A stretch of DNA of 64,000 nucleotides from Gardnerella piotii (lineage in GTDB: Bacteria > Actinomycetota > Actinomycetes > Actinomycetales > Bifidobacteriaceae), in assembly GCF_003397585.1 (NCBI RefSeq), contig NZ_QJUV01000001.1, positions 62,001 through 126,000 of the forward strand, in the 5' to 3' direction. The translations under genes were made by a program, and so were the position numbers. The notes below the pieces were generated by a model, which was not told where the DNA came from, did no database searches, and saw only the letters and a program-made list of their open reading frames with translations. Of the stretch, positions 36,848 through 44,810 are shown in pieces. The number at the start of each line of letters is the position of its first letter. Within the stretch, counting starts at the first letter, position 1.

Positions 36848-37795
36848 ATGGTGGAATCAGCAGAAGATACAATTAAACGTATTTTTGGGGATTCTGGATC
36901 TTCCTTGGGCAGTGAGTTGGCAGATATAACCAGTCGCTTTCACGCCATTGATGGCGTTGTGTTCCCTAAGCCGAAGACTACACGTTTTATTGCGGTTGCG
37001 AATCAAAAAGGCGGAGTTGGAAAAACCAGTTCCGCTGTGAATTTGTCGGCAGCAATGGCTGTTGGTGGGTCAAAAGTTTTATTAATTGATATGGATCCGC
37101 AAGGTAATGCTTCTACGGCAATGAATATACCACATTCTTCCGCAGATCCTTCCATTTATGATGTTATTGAAGGAAGAAAGACTATTGCTGATGTTAAACA
37201 AGAGTGCCCAGATATTGCAGGGCTAGATGTTGTTCCAGCTTCGATTGAGTTAAGTGGTGCTGAATTAGAAGTTGCTCAAATGGAAGATAGGAATAATCTT
37301 CTTAAGAACGCAATTGATGAGTTTTTAAGCTCTAGCAGCGAACATTACGATTACGTTTTTATTGATTGCCCACCTTCTCTTGGTCTTTTAGTAATTAATG
37401 CAATGTGTGCTGTGCACGAGATGCTAATTCCGATTCAAGCAGAATACTATGCTCTTGAAGGCTTAGGGCAGTTGATTAGAACAATTGGTTTGGTTCAAAA
37501 GCACTATAATCCTGCGCTTGTTGTTTCTACAATGCTTGTAACAATGTTTGATAAGCGAACTCTTCTTGGTAGGGAAGTTTTTCAAGAAGTTAAAAATCAT
37601 TATCCAAATATTGTTCTTAATACCACTATTCCGCGAACTGTTAAGATTCCAGAAGCGCCAAGTTTTAATCAAAGTGTTATAACCTACGATCCACATGGAA
37701 CAGGTGCTGTGTCTTATAGAGAAGCTGCATTTGAGATAGCTAATAAGTCTGACGTAATTTTGTCTGTTATTGATTCAAAAAGAGAGGGTAATTAG
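36848..37795 (+). CDS. parA: Chromosome-partitioning ATPase ParA (Soj)
   Basis: 315 residues. A deviant Walker A is AVANQKGGVGKTSSAVNLS (about residues 50-68), followed by LLIDMDPQGNAS and the VFIDCPPSLG motif. It drives segregation of ParB-bound origins. A 50-residue N-terminal extension precedes the ATPase core, containing a short amphipathic region. The start is an ATG followed by GTG. The GGGCGGGGTGGTG upstream is an unusual G-rich leader that includes a possible ribosome-binding site. It overlaps parB. Confidence 0.95.
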   Translation: MVESAEDTIKRIFGDSGSSLGSELADITSRFHAIDGVVFPKPKTTRFIAVANQKGGVGKTSSAVNLSAAMAVGGSKVLLIDMDPQGNASTAMNIPHSSADPSIYDVIEGRKTIADVKQECPDIAGLDVVPASIELSGAELEVAQMEDRNNLLKNAIDEFLSSSSEHYDYVFIDCPPSLGLLVINAMCAVHEMLIPIQAEYYALEGLGQLIRTIGLVQKHYNPALVVSTMLVTMFDKRTLLGREVFQEVKNHYPNIVLNTTIPRTVKIPEAPSFNQSVITYDPHGTGAVSYREAAFEIANKSDVILSVIDSKREGN

Positions 37796-39162
37796 TGATG
37801 AGTGCAAGTAAATCGCGTTTGGGTAAAGGATTGGGTGCATTATTCCCTGCACTTCCTGGAGAAGATAGTTTAGATGAGTTTGCTAACAAAAAGATTGAAG
37901 ATGTTTCACATGAAACATTAGAGAGTAATGACACTTCGAGCACTGTTTCACGTGAAACAGACAGTAAAATCGTAGATAAAAATACGCAAAAAAATGTTTC
38001 ACGTGAAACCAAAGTATTTGCAAAAAAGCCCGCTAAGGTTCCTAGCGTTGATGACTCAATTTCCCCGCATTTAAGCCAAAAATTGGGGGAAAATACTTCT
38101 GTTTCACGTGAAACAGTGCCGTCAGTCGCTAGTAAAAATAAGCATTCAGCAAAGCGAACTTCTATGCCGTCAATTGATGACGTTACAAGGCCAATTGACT
38201 TTTTCTTTGGTGATTCTGCTTCTAAGTCATTTGTTTCTTCAAAGCAAAAGAACGAAGATAATGATAAAAATAAAGTTGCAGAAAAAATATCGCAAGACAA
38301 ACAAACAAGCCAAACGCAAGAGCTAAAGCCCATTGAAGGTGGCTATTTAGAGTATTTAGAGCCGAGCGATATTGTTCCAAACGCTCATCAGCCGCGTACG
38401 ATTTTTGACGAAGAAGAGCTTCAAGAATTGTCTGCTTCAATCAAAGAGGTTGGAGTTTTGCAGCCGATTGTTGTGCGAAAAATCAAGGATGTAAGTAAAG
38501 ATGATTTACACAATGCTCATTATGAGTTAATAATGGGCGAGCGAAGGTGGAGAGCAACACAGCTAGCTGGTCTTAAAAAGATTCCAGCGATTGTTAGAAC
38601 CACTTCGGATGAAAACATGCTTAGGGATGCCCTTTTGGAGAATTTGCACAGAGTTGCATTAAATCCGTTAGAAGAAGCTGCAGCTTACGCTCAAATGATT
38701 GATGATTTTGGACTTACGCAAATTCAGCTTTCTAAATCCGTTTCTAAGTCTCGTCCTCAAATCGCAAACACCTTGCGACTTTTGAATTTGCCAGCCAGCG
38801 TGCAAAAACATATTGCGTCGGGAGTGCTTTCTGCAGGTCACGCACGCGCTCTTCTTGCATTAGCTTCTACAGAAGAAATGGAAAATCTCGCAAAACGTAT
38901 TATTGCAGAAGGCTTATCGGTTCGCAGTACGGAAGAAATTGTTTCGATTAAAGTAGACAATGGAGACGATTCTTCTAGAAGAACTAGAGTTAAACGAAAC
39001 AACAAGTGGGTGTCTTCTCCAATTAGAAAGCAGCTTGAAGATCGATTCTCCACAAAAGTTGCCATTAAAGGAAGCGAAAATCACGGAAGAATCGAAATAG
39101 TATTTTCTTCTCCAGAAGAACTGCATCGAATAGTCAATATTTTAGTAGATAAAAAAGATTAA
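37795..39162 (+). CDS. parB: Chromosome-partitioning protein ParB
   Basis: 455 residues; the parS-binding CTPase clamp. It begins with LGKGLGALFP (about 8-17). Residues 20-180 are a long polar, low-complexity region with four VSRET/VSHET motifs. The ParB/Srx-type domain (about 183-290) includes the GERRWRATQLAGL CTP-binding motif. A helix-turn-helix follows (LTQIQLSKSVSKSRPQIANTLRLLNLP) and the dimerisation domain is at the C-terminus. It is longer than most ParB proteins (about 290-330) because of the N-terminal region, which itself carries parS DNA. The start is GTG at 37795 or ATG at 37798. Confidence 0.96.
   Translation: MMSASKSRLGKGLGALFPALPGEDSLDEFANKKIEDVSHETLESNDTSSTVSRETDSKIVDKNTQKNVSRETKVFAKKPAKVPSVDDSISPHLSQKLGENTSVSRETVPSVASKNKHSAKRTSMPSIDDVTRPIDFFFGDSASKSFVSSKQKNEDNDKNKVAEKISQDKQTSQTQELKPIEGGYLEYLEPSDIVPNAHQPRTIFDEEELQELSASIKEVGVLQPIVVRKIKDVSKDDLHNAHYELIMGERRWRATQLAGLKKIPAIVRTTSDENMLRDALLENLHRVALNPLEEAAAYAQMIDDFGLTQIQLSKSVSKSRPQIANTLRLLNLPASVQKHIASGVLSAGHARALLALASTEEMENLAKRIIAEGLSVRSTEEIVSIKVDNGDDSSRRTRVKRNNKWVSSPIRKQLEDRFSTKVAIKGSENHGRIEIVFSSPEELHRIVNILVDKKD
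37902..37917. other. Near-parS site inside parB
   Basis: TGTTTCACATGAAACA, one mismatch in the centre. It encodes VSHET (residues 37-41). Confidence 0.8.
37944..37959. other. Perfect parS site inside parB
   Basis: TGTTTCACGTGAAACA, a perfect palindrome. It encodes VSRET (residues 51-55). Confidence 0.93.
37995..38010. other. parS site inside parB
   Basis: TGTTTCACGTGAAACC, 15 of 16 bases. It encodes VSRET (residues 68-72). Confidence 0.9.
38100..38115. other. Perfect parS site inside parB
   Basis: TGTTTCACGTGAAACA. It encodes VSRET (residues 103-107). Confidence 0.93.
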
Positions 39163-39167
39163 TAATA

Positions 39168-39204
39168 AACCCCCAATAAGCTGTTAATACAACTATTGGG
39201 GGTT
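39168..39204. terminator. Bidirectional terminator between parB and trxB
   Basis: An 11-bp stem, AACCCCCAATA...TATTGGGGGTT, with flanking T/A tracts, lies between convergent genes. Confidence 0.88.
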
Positions 39205-39206
39205 AT

Positions 39207-39222
39207 TGTTTCACGTGGAACA
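39207..39222. other. Near-parS site after parB
   Basis: TGTTTCACGTGGAACA, one mismatch, immediately beside the terminator and the trxB stop codon. Confidence 0.75.
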
Positions 39223-39225
39223 AAA

Positions 39226-40179
39226 CTATTGTTCGTTCAAATCAGTTAAATCATTCAAATAGGCTTGTGCATCAAGAGCCGCGCGGCAGCCCATGCCAGC
39301 AGCAGATATTGCTTGCCTATACACGCTATCTACAACATCGCCAGCAGCAAAAACGCCAGGAACTGAAGTTCTAGTAGATGCTCCTTGCACAGCAATAGTG
39401 CCATCTTCATTAAGATCTAAAGCACCATCTAAGAAACTTGTAGATGGGGAGTGGCCAATTGCAACAAAAATTCCGCTTGCCTCAATATTTTGAGTCTCGC
39501 CAGTTTTAACATTCTTAACAGTTACAGATTGTGCATCTCCATCCACGCCGTTTACAGAGCAAACAACAGAATCTAAAACAAAATTGATTTTGCTGTTTTT
39601 GCGCGCGCGGTCAACCATAATCTTAGACGCGCGGAATGAATCGCGCCTATGAATAAGCGTTACGCAAGAGCCAAAACGAGTTAAGAAAAGTGCTTCTTCG
39701 AAAGCAGAATCACCACCGCCTACAACAACAATAGGCTTTTCCCTAAAGAAGAATCCGTCACAGGTTGCACAATAAGAAACACCGCGGCCCGAGTACTCCT
39801 GCTCTCCTGGAACGCCTAATTTGCGCACTTGTGAGCCTGTAGAAACGATTACAGCCTTAGATGTATAAGTTACACCATCATCGGTTGTAACTGCTTTTAA
39901 ATCGCCATTAAAATCTACGGAAACAACATCGTTAAGCAAGATTTGTGCGCCGAATTTTTCTGCCTGTTTTTGCATTGCTTCCATTAAGTCTGGGCCTAAA
40001 ATGCCGTCTGCAAATCCTGGATAATTTTCCACTTCGGTAGTGTTCATAAGCTGCCCGCCAGGTGTTAGTGCTCCAGCAATAACTAGAGGGCTGTATCCAG
40101 CGCGCGCTAAATACAAAGCAGAAGTGTATCCAGCAGGACCAGAGCCAATAATAATTACGTTTTTTTGCACAGTTTTCAT
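39226..40179 (-). CDS. trxB: Thioredoxin reductase (thioredoxin-disulfide reductase)
   Basis: 317 residues. A FAD- and NADPH-dependent reductase with a redox-active CATC pair (Cys137 and Cys140 in SYCATCDGFFF). The FAD-binding GSGPAGYTS is at 12-20, the NADPH-binding VVGGGDSAFEEA is near 153, and the C-terminal FAD motif is GVFAAGDVVD. In many actinobacteria trxA follows; no thioredoxin gene is adjacent here. The next gene upstream is the pseudokinase. Confidence 0.95.
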   Translation of the reverse strand: MKTVQKNVIIIGSGPAGYTSALYLARAGYSPLVIAGALTPGGQLMNTTEVENYPGFADGILGPDLMEAMQKQAEKFGAQILLNDVVSVDFNGDLKAVTTDDGVTYTSKAVIVSTGSQVRKLGVPGEQEYSGRGVSYCATCDGFFFREKPIVVVGGGDSAFEEALFLTRFGSCVTLIHRRDSFRASKIMVDRARKNSKINFVLDSVVCSVNGVDGDAQSVTVKNVKTGETQNIEASGIFVAIGHSPSTSFLDGALDLNEDGTIAVQGASTRTSVPGVFAAGDVVDSVYRQAISAAGMGCRAALDAQAYLNDLTDLNEQ

Positions 40180-40216
40180 AAAATATTCCTAATATTCCTA
40201 ATAGTTTTAATATTTT

Positions 40217-42817
40217 TTAGTAAATTCTAACGTAGTTTATATATAGCCCATTCATTGGTATAGACCCTTGTGGAACCCACAAGATAAAGTCTTGCGCAGT
40301 TATAGGCTTTTTGAACTTTACATCTGTTACTCCGCTAGCGTCAAAGGTAAAGTCTGCAACTTTTTCTCCAGCGCTAGGATCGTTCTTGGAATTTGCAATC
40401 AAATACCCATGCCCACCCGAAGAACGAATCGAAACAACAAATCTGTATGCTTCTTGAGGCTGAGTTAAGTGCATGTAGTAGCCGTAGCCGCGCTGATTGC
40501 CCGTATCTTCCAAGAATTGCTGAATATCTATAGGGTAAGGCGTGTTGTTAGTAGGCATTTTAGGCTTTGGTACTTGCTTTACTTTCTTGCGTCTATTTTG
40601 TTTCTTATGTTTGTTTTTAAGGCTTTTATTATCCTTATTGCTCTTATTCTTTTCGTCAGACTTCTTTTCGTCAGACTTACCCGTATTGTTCTTACTTGGT
40701 TGCTTTTCTTTAGATGAATCGCTTTTATCTTCCGAAAGAACACCTTGACTTCCAAAAGGCACATTTTCAACACTTTGCGAATCCCAAGAATTAGATTTTG
40801 CAAAGTTTGATGGCGCTTCGTGAGAGTTAAAAAGACTATGCAAAGATATTGCAAAAACAACAACTACCAGCAATGCAACAATGCCAATAGCTAAGACTTT
40901 TGTTGAAAGTCCTCCAAAAATCTTAGCATCCGCAATATCTACATTGTTTTGATTCGAAGATTTCTTTGCTTTTAAGTCGTCTTGATGCTCGTGAGGCTGG
41001 AAGCTAGGAGGCATGGATGAGTGAGACAATAATCCAGCATTTTGGCTGCTGTAATCGCCATATTCCTCGTTTTCTAGCTCCTCTTCTCGCAATGCTCTAG
41101 CGGATTCTTCGCCAGGAGCAACAAAACGCCCATTGCTGTCTACAACAGGCACCCTTCCTGTTGATTCGGCTTCTAATGGCAAGATTTGCGGCTTAGAAAG
41201 CAACTCCGTGTGTTTTGTGTTACTGCTTAGAAGGTCTTCAAAGTCGAATCTTCTAGGCATTAGTGGCGAAGATAAGTCATCTTTTTGTGAATAATCGTTT
41301 CCAGAAGTTAGCGAGTCTAAAGTGTTTAACGCGCTTTTATTGCCATTTTCTTTTGCGTACGAGTCGTTTGTAGAATCATTGCCAATGTTTGCATTCTTGC
41401 TATTCTCGTTATTTTTATTTTCGCCAACCTTATTCTCTTCGCTTGCTTGCGATTTATCGGTTGAATAGCTAGGGAAGCTTGTGTATGTTGAAGACAAATT
41501 GTGGAAAATTGAATCATCGGCGTCTAGCTCAGTTGGAGCTAAAATATTCGCCATTTCTGCTGCAGCAATATCGTGGAAGTCGTAGTCTGTTCCAGTTGAA
41601 TCGGACTCTGGCAAAGAATCAAGTTTTTTCCCAGAATTATCACCATTTCTTTTTAGCAAAGCGCTTAAAGCACCAATGGTTTTGCTTGCATTTTTAAGAC
41701 CAGTATTTTTAGCGTTTTTGCCAAACTTGTTAGGCTTTTCGTCTTCGTTTTTTATTGATAAATCACTTGAATCTAAAATACCAATAGATTCTTGACTTGA
41801 TAGTTCGTTTTCAAGCAAATCTTCGTTCTTAGATAATCCTTCTGGAAAATCAATAAGATCTTCGTCTTTGCAAGGTAAAAGTAGTGCTTTTTGAATAGAA
41901 GATTCGCTTGCATTATTGTTAAGAATAATATCTTTTTCGCTAAGCTTTTTAACAGGAGTATATGTGCCTAAAAGTGCAAGAAGCTCCCCAATAGATGCCA
42001 TTGGAATAATGCTTGAATCTTTAGCAGAAGAAAGGCCTCTTTTGCAAATCATAACAAATTCGCCAGGAACGCCGTCTGCAAGTCTAGAAACGTTAAAAAC
42101 TGTGTTATTTTGCGTGTATCCAGTGCGCGTAAGAAGAGCATATAAAAGCGCAGAAAGCTGATGTGTTGCAATGTTTTCTACACTTTGTGGCAAGTTTTTA
42201 GACTGTTCTTCGCTTTTGTCTTGATTTTTGCTTTCGTTTTGCGAATCCTGCGAATTCTGTGAATCCTGCGCGTCTTGCTTATTTTTAGTACTCGGCTTAT
42301 CTTGTTTGTCTTGCGAATCTTGCTTTGAATATTCAACAGTAACGTCTTTTAGTAGAGGGCTTATTGGCGCGCAAGCTAGCTCTACTCCATTATTTGTGAT
42401 TCTTACCGTGTTTGTTGAAATAGCATAATGAGTTATTCCAGATGCAAGAAGTTTGCTAAGCGCGTTTGCTGCTTCGGCAACAATAGAGCGTATAGCTTCG
42501 TAGCTAAGTGTAGAGCTATGTGATTTTATGTAGTCGTCTACAGTTATTCCAGAATCCAACTCAGTTATAATAATTGCAACATCATCTATGTTGTGAATTT
42601 TTAGAACTGGCGTAAATTTGCGGATTCTAGATAGTGCAAGAGTAGAAGATATTGTGTTTACTTCGGGAAGGAATCTACGGTCGCGCACAATAAAGAGCTG
42701 GCAATCTCTAGCAAGTATGCGGTCGCTAGCTTTCCATACTTGAATGCCTGCTTCTTCTCGCAAAGGTGATATTAGAGCGTAGCGATTAAGTATAATATCT
42801 CCCAACTGAGGTTTCAT
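40217..42817 (-). CDS. Membrane pseudokinase with extracellular carbohydrate-binding-like domain
   Basis: 866 residues. The N-terminus (about 1-290) resembles a Ser/Thr kinase fold (GDIILNRYALISPL start), but the ATP lysine context is lost and the catalytic HRD region reads GITHYAISTNTV, so it should be inactive. A long acidic, Asn/Ser/Asp-rich linker follows (about 170-230 and 300-560), then one membrane helix (about 641-661). A Lys/Ser-rich stretch leads to a C-terminal domain (about 760-866, with RGYGYYMHLT and ILWVPQGSIPMNGLYINYVRIY). The layout matches the C-terminal part of mycobacterial MviN/MurJ. Next to murJ, it probably works with the lipid II flippase and binds FhaA when phosphorylated, by inference. 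Confidence 0.85.
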   Translation of the reverse strand: MKPQLGDIILNRYALISPLREEAGIQVWKASDRILARDCQLFIVRDRRFLPEVNTISSTLALSRIRKFTPVLKIHNIDDVAIIITELDSGITVDDYIKSHSSTLSYEAIRSIVAEAANALSKLLASGITHYAISTNTVRITNNGVELACAPISPLLKDVTVEYSKQDSQDKQDKPSTKNKQDAQDSQNSQDSQNESKNQDKSEEQSKNLPQSVENIATHQLSALLYALLTRTGYTQNNTVFNVSRLADGVPGEFVMICKRGLSSAKDSSIIPMASIGELLALLGTYTPVKKLSEKDIILNNNASESSIQKALLLPCKDEDLIDFPEGLSKNEDLLENELSSQESIGILDSSDLSIKNEDEKPNKFGKNAKNTGLKNASKTIGALSALLKRNGDNSGKKLDSLPESDSTGTDYDFHDIAAAEMANILAPTELDADDSIFHNLSSTYTSFPSYSTDKSQASEENKVGENKNNENSKNANIGNDSTNDSYAKENGNKSALNTLDSLTSGNDYSQKDDLSSPLMPRRFDFEDLLSSNTKHTELLSKPQILPLEAESTGRVPVVDSNGRFVAPGEESARALREEELENEEYGDYSSQNAGLLSHSSMPPSFQPHEHQDDLKAKKSSNQNNVDIADAKIFGGLSTKVLAIGIVALLVVVVFAISLHSLFNSHEAPSNFAKSNSWDSQSVENVPFGSQGVLSEDKSDSSKEKQPSKNNTGKSDEKKSDEKNKSNKDNKSLKNKHKKQNRRKKVKQVPKPKMPTNNTPYPIDIQQFLEDTGNQRGYGYYMHLTQPQEAYRFVVSIRSSGGHGYLIANSKNDPSAGEKVADFTFDASGVTDVKFKKPITAQDFILWVPQGSIPMNGLYINYVRIY

Positions 42818-43022
42818 CTACTCCCCGGCTTCCTACATGAGTAATGAATATGCGTAAATAATAAATCCCATCAATTATTGTAATTGAAGAATTTAGTAAA
42901 CGCTCCTTATTTTTGCAATTATTGTTGTTTAATTATTTTGATTTAATTATTGCTCACTGTGTTGATTTATGATTATCAACTTGTATTGTGACGATTTATT
43001 GCACATTATGCACTGTTTTTGC

Positions 43023-44810
43023 CTATTTTGAACGAACAACGCGAGGCGAATTATTTTTGTTGCCATTGTTGCCGATGCTTTCACTAACGTTTTTTATATT
43101 ACTTTTGGCATTACTTTTAACAGCATTTGCGCGCTCAAGATTTAGCAAGAACGACCATTTTACGCCGATTTTTTTAAGAATTGGATTAATAATGATCGCC
43201 AATTCGCTTGTTCTTAAAAGCAAAAGAGTAGATACGTAAACGATTACAAGAATAATAGTTATAATTGCGCAAACAAAAATCGCAAGCAACCATCGATTAA
43301 CACCACGAAGCTTTGGTGAATCTAAAGAAATCCATTTGTAAATAAATTCTCTAGTCAAAATTCCAACAACAATAGAAACAATAGAAGCCGCAATCACCTT
43401 TATGTGAGTAATAATAAGCTGCTTATCGTCTAAATTATTGTTAAAACGAGACCTAATCATTTTAACAAGAGCAGGGAAAGTAAGAATGTAGCTAAATGAT
43501 GCAGCTGCTGCTAAAGCGCTAACCCAGTAGTTTGGCGGAAGGAACTTTATGCAAGAAAACACAATAACAAGTTCTACGCAAAGTTGCGCTGCGCAAAACA
43601 TAAATGGATGCTTTCCGTCTTCAAAAGCGTAGAATGTGCGTTGAATAATCAAATAGGCGCTAGATAGTGGCAAGCCAATCGAAAGCATCATAAGAGGATC
43701 GGCCATTAAGTACGCCTCTTTTATGCTAATTGAAGGAAGCAGAGCCAAAGAGATAGGCATTGGAATAACAATAAAAGCAACGCTAAAGAAGCACATTAAA
43801 ATGCTAACGCTTCTAATGCAAGAGCTTAAATCTGCGCGAACTGTAGATAAATCGTGTTGCGCAATCGACTTGGAGATTTTTGGAAAAACAGCGGTTGCAA
43901 CCGATACAGCTATAAGCGAATATGGCAGAATAAACATTGTGTATGCGTTTTGGAAAGTGGCGTTTCCTGCAACATCAAATTGGCTTAATCCCAAGGTTTC
44001 TTCGGCTATAGAAGGTGCGCTTGTTGTTATGTGAGTTGTAGCCATTGTAGAAAGCTGGCTAACTGCCACTATTGCAAAACTCCAAGCTGCAACAGGTCCC
44101 ATAGAGCGCAAGCCAATGCCGCTAATGCCAAAACTTGGCTTATACTTTAATCCGATTTTTTTAAGAGGAATAAACAAAACAAGTGCTTGAGCTGCAACAC
44201 CTAAAGTCCAAAATCCTGCAGTTAAAAGCATTGTAGTGTTGTTCCAAAAATGCGCAGGCTGCCTACTTGCCTTTCCAAAAATCGCAATAAACACGCCAAA
44301 TCCCGTGCAGCTAACAATGTTTGCAGCAACCGAGCTCCAAGCGTACATTGCAAACTTGCCTTTAGCAGCCAGAACTTGGCCGAGTACTGTATAAAGGCCG
44401 TAGAAGAATATTTGAGGCATACACCACAGCGTAAAAGCGTTTGTAAGTGCAATCATTGCTGGGTTAGACCCAACGTAAAGCCATGTTAAAACAGGTGTGG
44501 CAATCGCCATTAAAGCGGTTACGCCTAAAAGCAGAATAATAGCAAATGTTATTAGCTTATTTAGCCTATTTTTTGCATCTTGTTTTTCTAGAGTCTTAAC
44601 GATTTGTGGAACAAGAACAGCGTTGAAAATTCCGCCAGAAACAAGCGTATAAATAAGCTGAGGAATCATAGACCCAGCCTGGTAAGCATTTGCTGCCAAA
44701 CCAGTTGTGCCAAGGGCTGCGGCGAGCAAAATTGTTCTAATCTGGCCAGTTATTCTGGAAGCAGCCGTGCCGCTTGCCATTATAATCGAGTTGCGGCCTA
44801 CTGAATTCAT
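43023..44810 (-). CDS. murJ: Lipid II flippase MurJ (MviN)
   Basis: 595 residues with about 14 membrane helices. It belongs to the MOP superfamily and moves lipid II across the membrane. Typical sequences are SIIMASGTAASRITGQIRTILLA at the N-terminus, and GGIFNAVLVPQIVK and PYSLIAVSVATAVFPKIS in the middle. The C-terminal tail (about 550-595) is basic and Asn/Ser-rich and contains no kinase domain. In mycobacteria a pseudokinase is fused here. The ATG overlaps the stop of the DUF6049 gene by 4 bp. The 205-bp gap to the pseudokinase gene is AT-rich with no gene seen. Confidence 0.94.
   Translation of the reverse strand: MNSVGRNSIIMASGTAASRITGQIRTILLAAALGTTGLAANAYQAGSMIPQLIYTLVSGGIFNAVLVPQIVKTLEKQDAKNRLNKLITFAIILLLGVTALMAIATPVLTWLYVGSNPAMIALTNAFTLWCMPQIFFYGLYTVLGQVLAAKGKFAMYAWSSVAANIVSCTGFGVFIAIFGKASRQPAHFWNNTTMLLTAGFWTLGVAAQALVLFIPLKKIGLKYKPSFGISGIGLRSMGPVAAWSFAIVAVSQLSTMATTHITTSAPSIAEETLGLSQFDVAGNATFQNAYTMFILPYSLIAVSVATAVFPKISKSIAQHDLSTVRADLSSCIRSVSILMCFFSVAFIVIPMPISLALLPSISIKEAYLMADPLMMLSIGLPLSSAYLIIQRTFYAFEDGKHPFMFCAAQLCVELVIVFSCIKFLPPNYWVSALAAAASFSYILTFPALVKMIRSRFNNNLDDKQLIITHIKVIAASIVSIVVGILTREFIYKWISLDSPKLRGVNRWLLAIFVCAIITIILVIVYVSTLLLLRTSELAIIINPILKKIGVKWSFLLNLERANAVKSNAKSNIKNVSESIGNNGNKNNSPRVVRSK

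Noticed and set aside
42818-43022. Possible missing thioredoxin or small gene between the pseudokinase and murJ
   Set aside because: The 205-bp gap is AT-rich with no open frame supported by a start signal. I see no trxA near trxB.
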